From the NCBI GenBank assembly GCA_003662645.1, contig QMYL01000035.1, forward strand, positions 1-7,905: a stretch of 7,905 nucleotides of DNA, in the 5' to 3' direction. Position numbers and translations under genes: made by a program. Source of the DNA: Candidatus Bathyarchaeota archaeon. Its GTDB lineage: Archaea; Thermoproteota; Bathyarchaeia; Bathyarchaeales; B26-1. Below are positions 1-5,879 of the stretch, piece by piece. Each line of letters starts with the position of its first letter. The stretch's first letter is position 1. The notes beneath the pieces were generated by a model, which was not told the DNA's origin, made no database searches, and worked only from the letters and a program-made list of their open reading frames with translations.

Positions 1-405
1 CCCAACGGTCTCGAGTATCTCCCTAGCCCTCCTCATACGCTCCTCCCTCCCGACTCCGGCGAATATCATCGGCAGCATCACGTTCTCCCAGGCTGTCAGG
101 ACAGGGATCAGGTTGAAGGTTTGGAAGATGTACCCTATTTTTCGGCATCTCAGCCAAGCCATCTCGTAGGCGTCGAGCTTTGAGATGTCTACTCCGTCGA
201 TATAAACCCTGCCGCGGGTTGGTCTATCTATGCCCCCAACCATGTTGAAGAATGTGGTCTTACCCGAGCCTGATGGACCCATTATTGAGACGTACTCGCC
301 GCGTTTGACCTTCACGTTGACACCGTCAAGGGCTTTAACCGTTACGGGACCCATCTGGTAATACTTAGCCAAATCCTCGGTTTCTACAACGTATTCAAAG
401 CTGAT
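1..405 (-). CDS. ABC transporter ATP-binding protein, LolD/MacB type (partial, C-terminus beyond the left edge)
   Basis: This is the nucleotide-binding subunit of an ABC transporter, expected on the cytoplasmic face of the membrane with an FtsX-type permease. The minus-strand frame is open from about 405 to the left edge (135 codons). It shows a Walker A motif (GPSGSGKTT, about 274-248), the Q-loop in GYIFQTFNLIPVLTAWENV (about 135-79) and the REERMRRAREILETVG helix before the signature motif. The signature, Walker B and H-loop lie outside the window. The pattern FNLIP-LTA-EN is typical of the LolD/MacB/FtsE branch. The start is unclear. A strong Shine-Dalgarno site lies at 413-420, seven bases before an ATC codon at 405-403. 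The first canonical in-frame starts are TTG at 372 and ATG at 354. Starting there would remove the first beta strand (FEYVVETEDLAKYY), so I place the start at 405. Its permease is not visible and may lie beyond the left edge. Family sure, substrate unknown, start uncertain. Confidence 0.88.
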   Translation of the reverse strand, partial: MSFEYVVETEDLAKYYQMGPVTVKALDGVNVKVKRGEYVSIMGPSGSGKTTFFNMVGGIDRPTRGRVYIDGVDISKLDAYEMAWLRCRKIGYIFQTFNLIPVLTAWENVMLPMIFAGVGREERMRRAREILETVG

Positions 406-412
406 AGGCTAT

Positions 413-420
413 TCCTCCTC
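413..420 (-). promoter_or_regulatory. Shine-Dalgarno site for the left ABC ATPase gene
   Basis: The minus strand reads GAGGAGGA here, a near-perfect anti-16S match. It is followed after seven bases by ATC, not ATG, GTG or TTG. An in-frame TAG at 411-409 prevents any start further upstream. The site therefore argues for initiation near 405, even though the codon there is non-canonical. Confidence 0.6.
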
Positions 421-454
421 GATGTGGTTCTCGTTATTTACTCCATGCCAAGAC

Positions 455-469
455 TATTTTAATTTTATG
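455..469 (-). promoter_or_regulatory. TATA-like promoter element upstream of the left ABC ATPase gene
   Basis: The minus strand reads ATAAAATTAAAATAG within a GC-richer surround. With the usual archaeal spacing, transcription would begin roughly 25 bp downstream, near 430-437. That gives a leader of about 25-30 nt containing the Shine-Dalgarno site at 413-420. This is a prediction from base composition and spacing only. Confidence 0.45.
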
Positions 470-475
470 GTGAGA

Positions 476-518
476 ATCCGGATGGTGGGTTTGGGATGTA
501 TCTCCCAATCGACCGGTC
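476..518. repeat. cluster of short inverted repeats, candidate operator
   Basis: Three perfect inverted repeats lie within 43 bp between purM and the left ABC gene: ATCCGGAT (476-483), TTGGGA-N6-TCCCAA (491-508) and GACCGGTC (511-518). The outer two share a CCGG core and their centres are 35 bp apart. They sit just upstream of the TATA-like patch on the minus strand, where an archaeal regulator could bind. They are also downstream of the purM stop, so the middle repeat could form a weak hairpin at the mRNA end. It has no T-tract after it, so an intrinsic terminator is less likely. Confidence 0.35.
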
Positions 519-552
519 TGTAGGAAGGCTTTCACGTCGCCCTATGGTTTGC

Positions 553-1701
553 TTAGCTGTACCGGAACTTTCCGTACGGGCTTATGATGGTCAACTTATT
601 CTCTCCATCGCTCCTCTCACACCTACCTATAACCTTCGCTTCAAGTCCATACCGCTCCGAAATCGCGATGAGTTCTTCGGCGTATTCCCTGTCGACGATA
701 ACCTCGAAGCCTACGCCCATGTTGTAGTTTTCGAACATATCCCTCCAGCTCTCCCCAGATTCCCTCTGTATCAGGTGGAATATTGGGTCGGCCTCGAAGA
801 GGTCGTCCTTTACATAATGTATGTTCCTCCCTATCCGTAAGCACTTCGTCTGCCCTCCAGCCGTGTTGTGTACGAGCCCGGATATATGCGGCCCATAGGT
901 GGTTAGCATCTCCCACACCACCGGGGCGAAGAGCCTGGTCGGCGATAGGATAGCCTCACCAACGGTCATACCTAGCTCGTCGAGGTATTGGTCGAACTTG
1001 AACCTCCCGTAGTAGCCCCTCTCCTCAGTCGATACCTCTGGGTACACCCTCTGGTACCCTTCATCCATCAGGCAGAGCCTAGCCAGGGTTAGGCCGTTAC
1101 ACATTATCCCGCTGTTCTCGCAATCCTCATACCTCGTTTTACCGCCGCTCCTCAAACCAACGATCAGGTCTCCGGGCTTTATTCCGTCGCCGGTTATGAC
1201 CTTGCTCAACTTGACCCTGCCGTTTATCGTGCCCGATATATCGAGGGTTCTCAGCTGGTCGGGCATATCTGCGGTCTCGCCGCCGGAGAAGGCCGTCTTG
1301 AGTCCGTACTCCTCCAGTAGGCTTAGGCATTCCTTGAAGCCCTCGTTTATCGTCTTCAGGAGTTCACCCTTCGGTATCTTGAAGGGGTTTACCGCTATGT
1401 AGTCGACGAAGTTCACGGGTTTCGCCCCAACGCAGATTATGTCGTCGAGGTTCATCGCTATGACGTCCTGGGCCAAGCCTTTAAACCATCTTATCTCACC
1501 GGTCTCCCTCCAGTGTATGTACGCCTGTATAGGTTTGCTTCCGGCGCTGTCCGTGTGGGTCACAATTCCATACTCAGGCATATCCGGGTCTCTAGTCACG
1601 ACGCAGAAGGCTTGGGGGTATAAATCATCCAAGGTCTCCTTGAAGGTCTCTATACCCCGTTTCCTTACATCCACTCCGGCCTCAGCATACTTCGAAGGCA
1701 T
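553..1701 (-). CDS. purM: phosphoribosylformylglycinamidine cyclo-ligase (AIR synthetase), long Bacteroidota-like form
   Basis: PurM closes the imidazole ring, converting FGAM and ATP to AIR in the cytoplasm. The 382-residue protein shows the family signposts in order. These are YAEAGVDV near the N-terminus (5-12), a substrate/ATP segment with DSAGSKP (51-57), NLDDIICVGAKPVNFVDYIA (84-103), SGGETADMPD (139-148), GDLIVGLRSGG (177-187) followed by CNGLTLAR (201-208), SPTRLFAP (253-260), GLVHNTAGGQTK (275-286) and NMGVGFEV (327-334). Ordinary PurM is about 330-350 residues with GG(G/A)-type glycine repeats and a SSG-x-HSNGYS segment. Here extra residues split the latter, and the late loop is AGGQTK. 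Those features, and AFC after LYPQ near residue 30, match the longer PurM version I know from Bacteroidota. It is the last gene of the purine operon, 57 bp after the PurP-like gene. The ATG at 1701 has no clear Shine-Dalgarno site, but no canonical start lies upstream before an in-frame stop. Function is likely; assay evidence for this subfamily is not something I can supply. Confidence 0.9.
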   Translation of the reverse strand: MPSKYAEAGVDVRKRGIETFKETLDDLYPQAFCVVTRDPDMPEYGIVTHTDSAGSKPIQAYIHWRETGEIRWFKGLAQDVIAMNLDDIICVGAKPVNFVDYIAVNPFKIPKGELLKTINEGFKECLSLLEEYGLKTAFSGGETADMPDQLRTLDISGTINGRVKLSKVITGDGIKPGDLIVGLRSGGKTRYEDCENSGIMCNGLTLARLCLMDEGYQRVYPEVSTEERGYYGRFKFDQYLDELGMTVGEAILSPTRLFAPVVWEMLTTYGPHISGLVHNTAGGQTKCLRIGRNIHYVKDDLFEADPIFHLIQRESGESWRDMFENYNMGVGFEVIVDREYAEELIAISERYGLEAKVIGRCERSDGENKLTIISPYGKFRYS

Positions 1702-1732
1702 AACCCAGCCCAGACTGAACGGTTAACATGGA

Positions 1733-1744
1733 TATTTTAAAAAA
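1733..1744 (-). promoter_or_regulatory. AT-rich element before purM: T-tract and TATA-like box
   Basis: The minus strand reads TTTTTTAAAATA, directly preceded by the pyrimidine-rich CCCTCCC. The T-run lies 15 bases past the PurP-like stop codon, so it could slow or end transcription of purE-purC-purP. The same bases also fit a TATA box with a start site near 1712, giving a purM leader of only about 10 nt. That would fit the lack of a Shine-Dalgarno site before purM. The two roles cannot be told apart from sequence. Confidence 0.4.
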
Positions 1745-1758
1745 GGGAGGGATTTAAG

Positions 1759-3135
1759 TTATGTGACTATCTCTGTGAGTAGGTTCTCCTTCATGGCCCT
1801 CCTAATCTCTAGGGCTATTCTGTCCCCCATGCTCAGCCTCCTCTGGTACATTGCGTTGGCGTATTGTGAGCCTACGCCCATGTGGACGTTCGTTCCTCCT
1901 CCGTGTCTCAGGGCTACATCCTGCGTAACCGGGATGTGCATGTAGGTCTCCCTACCAGGCGGTACATCGTATAGTCCATACTCTACCGCTGGACCAGGTA
2001 TCTTCGACCACGTTATTAGGGTTTGGAGGCACCAGGCCCCGATTATCCCGGGAGGCTCATACTTCAGGGTTGCCAGTAGGAAGGCGTCCGCATACCTGTG
2101 GACATCCTTCAGCAGTGACTCCCTAAGGCTCATCGCCAGGTGGCACGTAACCTCGAAGGATGGAACCCTCTTTATCTTCTCTTGGACATCTATCGGGAGC
2201 CTCCTCAAGCCGTCCAGGATCGTTTCCCTCCTCTCGTCTATGGAGAGGAACTCGTTAGCTAGGTGGACCCTAGCCTCCTCTATGCTTGTTCCGTAGAGCT
2301 TTGCGAAGGCGTCATCCACGTCACCCCACTCCCTCTTTGCGTTTAGGGGTGAGAAGAAGAAGTTGAAGTTTGCGTGTGGACCTAGGACTATCTGTTCGAC
2401 CCTAGCGTTCTCCAAGCCCTCCCTATCTAGGTTTCCGAGCTTGACCTCCCTCTCAACCTTCTCCTCAAGGTCTGCTGAGTTGGCTGCGAAGATGAACTCC
2501 CTCTCGAACTTTCTGTGGGCATGCTCAGCCTTCATCAGGAGGGGTTCATCTATGTACTCCTTGAACCTTATCCCGTTCTTGTGCACTTCGAACTCGTAGG
2601 ATTTGGGGTATGGTATCCCAGCCTTCTCAGCGAACCAGTAGTAGTCCCTCTCTATCTCGCCCCTATTCTCTATCTTCAAGAGCTTGCGTGAACCCATTAT
2701 CGGGACCGCGTACTCTTTCTCTATGACGCTGCAGTATTCGTCTCCACCGACGTAGACCGAGAAGGCCCTGTTCGGTATCTGGATGCACTCCAGCTCTATC
2801 AGGTCATCGACGTACTTAACTATGTCTGGGTACCTATCGACTATCAGTATGGCGGCTCTCCAGGAGCCCTTCTTGTCTATGTCCGCCGGGTCTTCAACTA
2901 CGATGAGGTCCCTCCTAACGAGTGAGGGTAGGTCCTCAACGTATTCGCCGGGTTTCCCTACCATCGGGTTCTGGAGGTATATCCTAGCCCTTCCCTTGGG
3001 TACATAGATTATGCTCCTAAGCCCGTAGTTCCTCTGTCCCTGCCATGCGTCGAGCGCCGAGTGGGAGCCGAGGTTTAGGCATACCGGCTCCTTGTATGAC
3101 TTGACAACCTCCTGCATCTCTTCCCTTTCGATCAT
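1759..3135 (-). CDS. purP: PurP-family ATP-grasp ligase (FAICAR synthetase or divergent paralogue)
   Basis: PurP is the archaeal ligase that formylates AICAR with formate and ATP, replacing the folate-dependent PurH transformylase. The 458-residue protein keeps the N-terminal PurP signature LGSHSALDAWQG (22-33). It also has IPNRAFSVYVG (120-130), VPIMGSRKLLKIE (144-156), RESLLKDV (338-345), PPGIIGAWCLQTL (361-373), GGGTN (412-416) and LSMGDRIALEIRRAM (434-448). Canonical PurP is about 360 residues, so this one is roughly 100 longer, with extra sequence around 266-297 and 376-405. The glycine-rich ATP loop of typical PurP (GARGGRGYF) reads EHAHRKFEREF here (204-214), and the usual FEMSAR before GGTN is replaced by VTQDVALR (403-410). 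Family membership is firm; the exact substrate is not. The operon context supports a purine role. The ATG at 3135 has GGTGA at 3147-3143 with seven bases between. It begins 7 bp after the purC stop. Confidence 0.75.
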   Translation of the reverse strand: MIEREEMQEVVKSYKEPVCLNLGSHSALDAWQGQRNYGLRSIIYVPKGRARIYLQNPMVGKPGEYVEDLPSLVRRDLIVVEDPADIDKKGSWRAAILIVDRYPDIVKYVDDLIELECIQIPNRAFSVYVGGDEYCSVIEKEYAVPIMGSRKLLKIENRGEIERDYYWFAEKAGIPYPKSYEFEVHKNGIRFKEYIDEPLLMKAEHAHRKFEREFIFAANSADLEEKVEREVKLGNLDREGLENARVEQIVLGPHANFNFFFSPLNAKREWGDVDDAFAKLYGTSIEEARVHLANEFLSIDERRETILDGLRRLPIDVQEKIKRVPSFEVTCHLAMSLRESLLKDVHRYADAFLLATLKYEPPGIIGAWCLQTLITWSKIPGPAVEYGLYDVPPGRETYMHIPVTQDVALRHGGGTNVHMGVGSQYANAMYQRRLSMGDRIALEIRRAMKENLLTEIVT

Positions 3136-3142
3136 ACCCTCT

Positions 3143-4009
3143 TCACCTGAACTTTCTCCCCGTTAATCTTTCATAGGCCTCTATATACTTTTTGGAGGTC
3201 TCTATAACCACGTATTTTGGTAGCCTGGGTGCCGGGGGCTCCCTATTCCATCCGGTCGAGATCAGGTAGTCTCTCACGTATTGTTTGTCGAAGCTGACCT
3301 GGTCCCTCCCGGGTTCATATCTGTCTATTGGCCAGAAGCGTGATGAGTCGGGGGTTAATAGCTCATCTATTAGGATTAGCTCTCCATCCACTATGCCGAA
3401 CTCGAACTTCGTATCCGCTATTATTATCCCGTTCCTCTCAGCCTTCCTTGAGGCCGTCTCGTATATCTTTATGCATATCTCCTCAACCTCCTCCGCCATA
3501 TCCCTTCCTATCATCTCAGCCACGTCGCGTCGCGTCAGCTCAACATCATGTCCAACCTCAGCCTTCGTTGTGGGCGTGAATATAGGCTCAGGTAGCTTAT
3601 CAGCCTTCCTCAATCCTGGTGGGAGCCTTATCCCGCAGATGTCCTTCCCATCCTTATATTTACCCCAAGCCGACCCGTACAGGTAGCCCCTAACTATGAA
3701 CTCTATCTTTATCGGTTTAGCCTTCCTGACGAGGACCGTTCTGGGGTCGATCACGCTCACTATGTGGTTTGGCACCACATCCCTCGTCTCGTTGAACCAG
3801 TAGACGGAGAGCCTATTTAGGGCCTCGCCCTTGTAGGGTATCCCATTTGGGAGGACGCTGTCGAAGGCCGATATCCTATCGGTCGAGACGACCAGCAATT
3901 TGTCTCCGAGGTCGTACAGGTCTCGAACCTTACCCCTCTTGAAGAGTGGAAGCGGGAGGTTCGTCTCAAGTATGACCTCAACGTCATCAAGCTTCAAATC
4001 CGAGCTCAA
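3143..4009 (-). CDS. purC: phosphoribosylaminoimidazole-succinocarboxamide synthase (SAICAR synthetase)
   Basis: PurC joins aspartate to CAIR using ATP, giving SAICAR. The 288-residue product has the family motifs in order: the glycine-rich KRGKVRDLYDLGD (24-36), STDRISAFD (42-50), EFIVRGYLYGSAW (103-115), FTPTTKAEVGHD (144-155), IIIADTKFEFG (195-205), LIDELLTPDSSRFW (213-226) and SFDKQYVRDYL (239-249). The length and the C-terminal segment past SFDKQ match the longer, Ade1-like PurC type rather than the ~240-residue form. The TTG at 4009 directly abuts the purE stop codon (4012-4010). A strong GGGAGGA Shine-Dalgarno site at 4024-4018, inside the end of purE, supports it. Translational coupling with purE is likely. 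All visible catalytic motifs look intact. Confidence 0.96.
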   Translation of the reverse strand: MSSDLKLDDVEVILETNLPLPLFKRGKVRDLYDLGDKLLVVSTDRISAFDSVLPNGIPYKGEALNRLSVYWFNETRDVVPNHIVSVIDPRTVLVRKAKPIKIEFIVRGYLYGSAWGKYKDGKDICGIRLPPGLRKADKLPEPIFTPTTKAEVGHDVELTRRDVAEMIGRDMAEEVEEICIKIYETASRKAERNGIIIADTKFEFGIVDGELILIDELLTPDSSRFWPIDRYEPGRDQVSFDKQYVRDYLISTGWNREPPAPRLPKYVVIETSKKYIEAYERLTGRKFR

Positions 4010-4522
4010 CTATTTATTCCTCCCCTCTAAGCCTTTAACCTCCTCGGCCGCCCTTATCGTCGACTCCCTCCTCCTCCGCTTATAATTCTCAACCTCCGTA
4101 TATAACGAGTTGTCTGATAGGGCTAGGATCTCAACCGCTGCCAGGGCTGCGTTCTCAGGGTTTGTAGCGAGTAGGACCGCCACTCCCTTTGGGGTCATAG
4201 CTGATGAGAAGGCCTTAATCCATCCGTACCTGTCCAAGTCCGGTGGGCAAGCTATCACGGGATGCTTAGTGTAGCCGGCTACAACCCCGGATAGGGCGTC
4301 TGATAGTCCGGCCACGGTTATGTAGACGAGGTTCCCCCCGCTGCTCTCGTATTTCTTCAGCTTCTCTAGGAGTACATCTGGGGTTCTATGGGCTGACGCC
4401 ACGTCGTATTCGCATTTGACGGTGAAGCCCTCACTCTCTAGGAACCCCCTGATCCTCCTAGCGAACTCAAGGTCGCTCTTTGAGCCCATAATCACTATGA
4501 GCCTACCCCTACCACCCAACAC
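4010..4522 (-). CDS. purE: AIR carboxylase PurE, class II type
   Basis: PurE converts AIR to CAIR. Class I enzymes rearrange the N-carboxy-AIR made by PurK; class II enzymes use AIR and CO2 directly. The 170-residue protein has the nucleotide-phosphate loop MGSKSD (12-17) and SAHRTPD (43-49). The distinguishing segment is class II-like: ITVAGLSDALSGVVAG (68-83), VIACPP (89-94), FSSAMTPKGV (105-114) and NPENAALAAVEILALSD (121-137). Class I proteins instead have AGGAAHLPG and a different C-terminus. The class II GRSN is GLSD here, and the basic, helical tail (about 140-170) matches class II length. The GTG at 4522 is preceded by GTGAGGG (4532-4526). Starting at the internal ATG (residue 12) would cut the first beta strand. 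It is the first gene of the purine operon, and no purK is visible. Confidence 0.93.
   Translation of the reverse strand: MLGGRGRLIVIMGSKSDLEFARRIRGFLESEGFTVKCEYDVASAHRTPDVLLEKLKKYESSGGNLVYITVAGLSDALSGVVAGYTKHPVIACPPDLDRYGWIKAFSSAMTPKGVAVLLATNPENAALAAVEILALSDNSLYTEVENYKRRRRESTIRAAEEVKGLEGRNK
4018..4024 (-). promoter_or_regulatory. Shine-Dalgarno site deciding the purC TTG start
   Basis: The minus strand reads GGGAGGA inside the last codons of purE, with eight bases to the TTG at 4009-4007. It supports the non-ATG start of purC immediately after the purE stop. Confidence 0.7.
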
Positions 4523-4550
4523 AATCCCTCACGGAAATATTCACCTCAGA

Positions 4551-4570
4551 AATGTTTAAATAATATGGTA
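4551..4570. promoter_or_regulatory. divergent promoter between purE and gar1
   Basis: The 88-bp gap 4523-4610 separates two divergent operons and holds an AT-rich core around the self-complementary TTTAAA at 4555-4560. On the plus strand TTTAAATAAT (4555-4564) is well placed for a start near 4585 and a gar1 leader of about 25 nt. On the minus strand ATTTAAAC (4561-4554), or the ATATTATT just upstream, would give a purE start site about 4530-4541 and a short leader. The two operons may therefore share, or compete for, TBP binding. A second AT-rich patch at 4580-4591 (TCTATATCTTTT) could be an alternative for gar1, but it would leave no room for its Shine-Dalgarno site. Confidence 0.5.
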
Positions 4571-4610
4571 AGATGTATCTCTATATCTTTTATCCGGAAA
4601 GGGTGAAAAC

Positions 4611-4892
4611 TTGATAAGGATTGGCCGTGTCCTCCATCTAACTCCGAGTGGGATGGCGGTTCTTAAGGCCGAGAATACACCAAGGATTGGTGATAAAGTT
4701 TTGGATGATAAGTTGAGGTTGGTGGGCACGGTCTTCGACATCTTCGGCTCGGTAGACTCCCCATATGTAGAGGTGAAGATCGATGAGAGGAACTATAAGA
4801 ACCCCAGGAAGCTCATCAACCGGACCTTATACGTCTCCCAACCTAAGGGTAGACGTAAGATGATGAAGGGGAAGAGGAGAAGAGGTAGATGA
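4611..4892 (+). CDS. gar1: H/ACA ribonucleoprotein subunit Gar1
   Basis: Gar1 binds the pseudouridine synthase Cbf5 in H/ACA guide RNPs, which modify rRNA, and helps control the enzyme's thumb loop and product release. The 93-residue protein is the single Gar1/Naf1 six-stranded beta domain: [18 protein letters not shown] (3-20), [23 protein letters not shown] (24-46), then SPYVEVKI (50-57). The pattern [15 protein letters not shown] is diagnostic. Like other archaeal Gar1 it lacks glycine-arginine repeats, but it ends in a Lys/Arg-rich tail (79-93) encoded partly by a 21-base purine run (4865-4885). The start is a TTG with GGTGA at 4602-4606, and no upstream in-frame start exists. Its stop overlaps the tfb start, so the two are probably translated together; a gar1-tfb pair is a known archaeal arrangement. 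Confidence 0.93.
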   Translation: MIRIGRVLHLTPSGMAVLKAENTPRIGDKVLDDKLRLVGTVFDIFGSVDSPYVEVKIDERNYKNPRKLINRTLYVSQPKGRRKMMKGKRRRGR

Positions 4893-5830
4893 GTAAGAGT
4901 CAGACCTCATACCCCAAGGTTGAGGACATCCAGAGGTGCCCCGAGTGTGGGAGCACAAGGCTGATGAGGGATTACGAGACCGCCGAAATTGTGTGTATGG
5001 ACTGCGGCTTCGTGATCGCGATGAAGCTTGAGGATAGGGGTCCGGAGTGGCGGGCCTTCGATAACGAGCAGAGGGAGAAGAGGGCTAGGGCTGGAGCCCC
5101 AGTAACGTTCACACTACACGATAAGGGCTTATCAACCATGATAGACTGGCACGACCGCGACGCCTATGGGAAGGGCTTCTCCCCGAGCCAGAAGGCCCAG
5201 ATATACAGGCTCAGGAAGTGGCAGAGGAGGATAAGGGTCTCAGACGCGATAGAGAGGAACCTAGCCTTCGCCCTCTCGGAGATAACGAAGATAGCGAACA
5301 ACCTCTCACTACCAAAGAGCATATTCGAGACGGCCTCGGTCATCTACAGGAAGGCGGTGAAGGAACGCCTCATAAGAGGTAGGTCAATTCAGGGGATAAG
5401 CGCAGCCTCGGTCTACATAGCGTGTAGGCAGTGCGGCCTCGCGAGGACCCTAGACGAGATAGCCGCAGCCTCAAGCGTGAGCAAGAAGGAGATAGGCCGC
5501 AGCTACCGCTTCCTTGTTAGGGAGCTGGGCTACTTCATCCCCCCGTTAAAACCGAACCAGTATGTCTCAAAGTTCTCGAACCAGTTGACCATGCAGGGGA
5601 AGGTTGAGGAGATAGCGAGTAAGATACTGTCCGTCGCGAGCGAGTTGAGGTTAACATCTGGTAGGGGTCCAACTGGGATAGCTGCCGCAGCCAGTTATAT
5701 AGCATCCGTGTTGACTGGTGAGAGGAAGACCCAGAGAGAGATAGCCGAGATAGCTCAGGTTACGGAGGTAACCATCAGGAACCGGTATAAGGAGCTTGTT
5801 GAGAGGCTCCTCTTCATAATGACTCTATAA
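4889..5830 (+). CDS. tfb: transcription initiation factor TFB (TFIIB homologue)
   Basis: TFB bridges the TBP-TATA complex and RNA polymerase at archaeal promoters and guides DNA opening. The 313-residue protein is complete. It has an N-terminal zinc ribbon with four cysteines at 17, 20, 36 and 39 (CPECG, CMDCG), then the B-reader/linker region with [10 protein letters not shown] (49-58), [10 protein letters not shown] (62-71) and [11 protein letters not shown] (77-87). Two cyclin-like repeats follow (about 113-205 and 215-310), marked by [16 protein letters not shown] (165-180) and [15 protein letters not shown] (258-272). A recognition-type helix, [11 protein letters not shown] (293-303), contacts DNA next to the TATA box (BRE). 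The ATG overlaps the gar1 stop as ATGA, and GAGGT lies just upstream (4882-4886). All motifs look intact, which suggests a general rather than degenerate TFB. Other TFB paralogues may exist elsewhere in the genome. Confidence 0.97.
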   Translation: MSKSQTSYPKVEDIQRCPECGSTRLMRDYETAEIVCMDCGFVIAMKLEDRGPEWRAFDNEQREKRARAGAPVTFTLHDKGLSTMIDWHDRDAYGKGFSPSQKAQIYRLRKWQRRIRVSDAIERNLAFALSEITKIANNLSLPKSIFETASVIYRKAVKERLIRGRSIQGISAASVYIACRQCGLARTLDEIAAASSVSKKEIGRSYRFLVRELGYFIPPLKPNQYVSKFSNQLTMQGKVEEIASKILSVASELRLTSGRGPTGIAAAASYIASVLTGERKTQREIAEIAQVTEVTIRNRYKELVERLLFIMTL

Positions 5831-5879
5831 ATGATGGGGCTCCGGTAATGCTATAGTCCGCATTCACCCTCCGCAGCGT

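Noticed and set aside
496..840. Plus-strand open frame of 114 codons opposite the end of purM
   Set aside because: It lies mostly antisense to conserved purM codons, has no credible ribosome site and looks like a composition artefact.
3285..3686. Plus-strand open frame of 133 codons opposite purC
   Set aside because: It is serine/proline-rich and has no family features. It mirrors a well-conserved gene on the other strand, and the same holds for the open frames opposite purM, purP and the ABC genes.
4867..4885. Purine run at the gar1 end as a possible structural element
   Set aside because: It is explained by the Lys/Arg-rich Gar1 tail together with the ribosome site of tfb.
5847..5864. Small hairpin AATGC-N8-GCATT in the convergent gap, as a terminator for tfb and the ATPase gene
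   Set aside because: The stem is only 5 bp with an 8-base loop and no T-tract on either side. No clear terminator is visible in 5831-5879.
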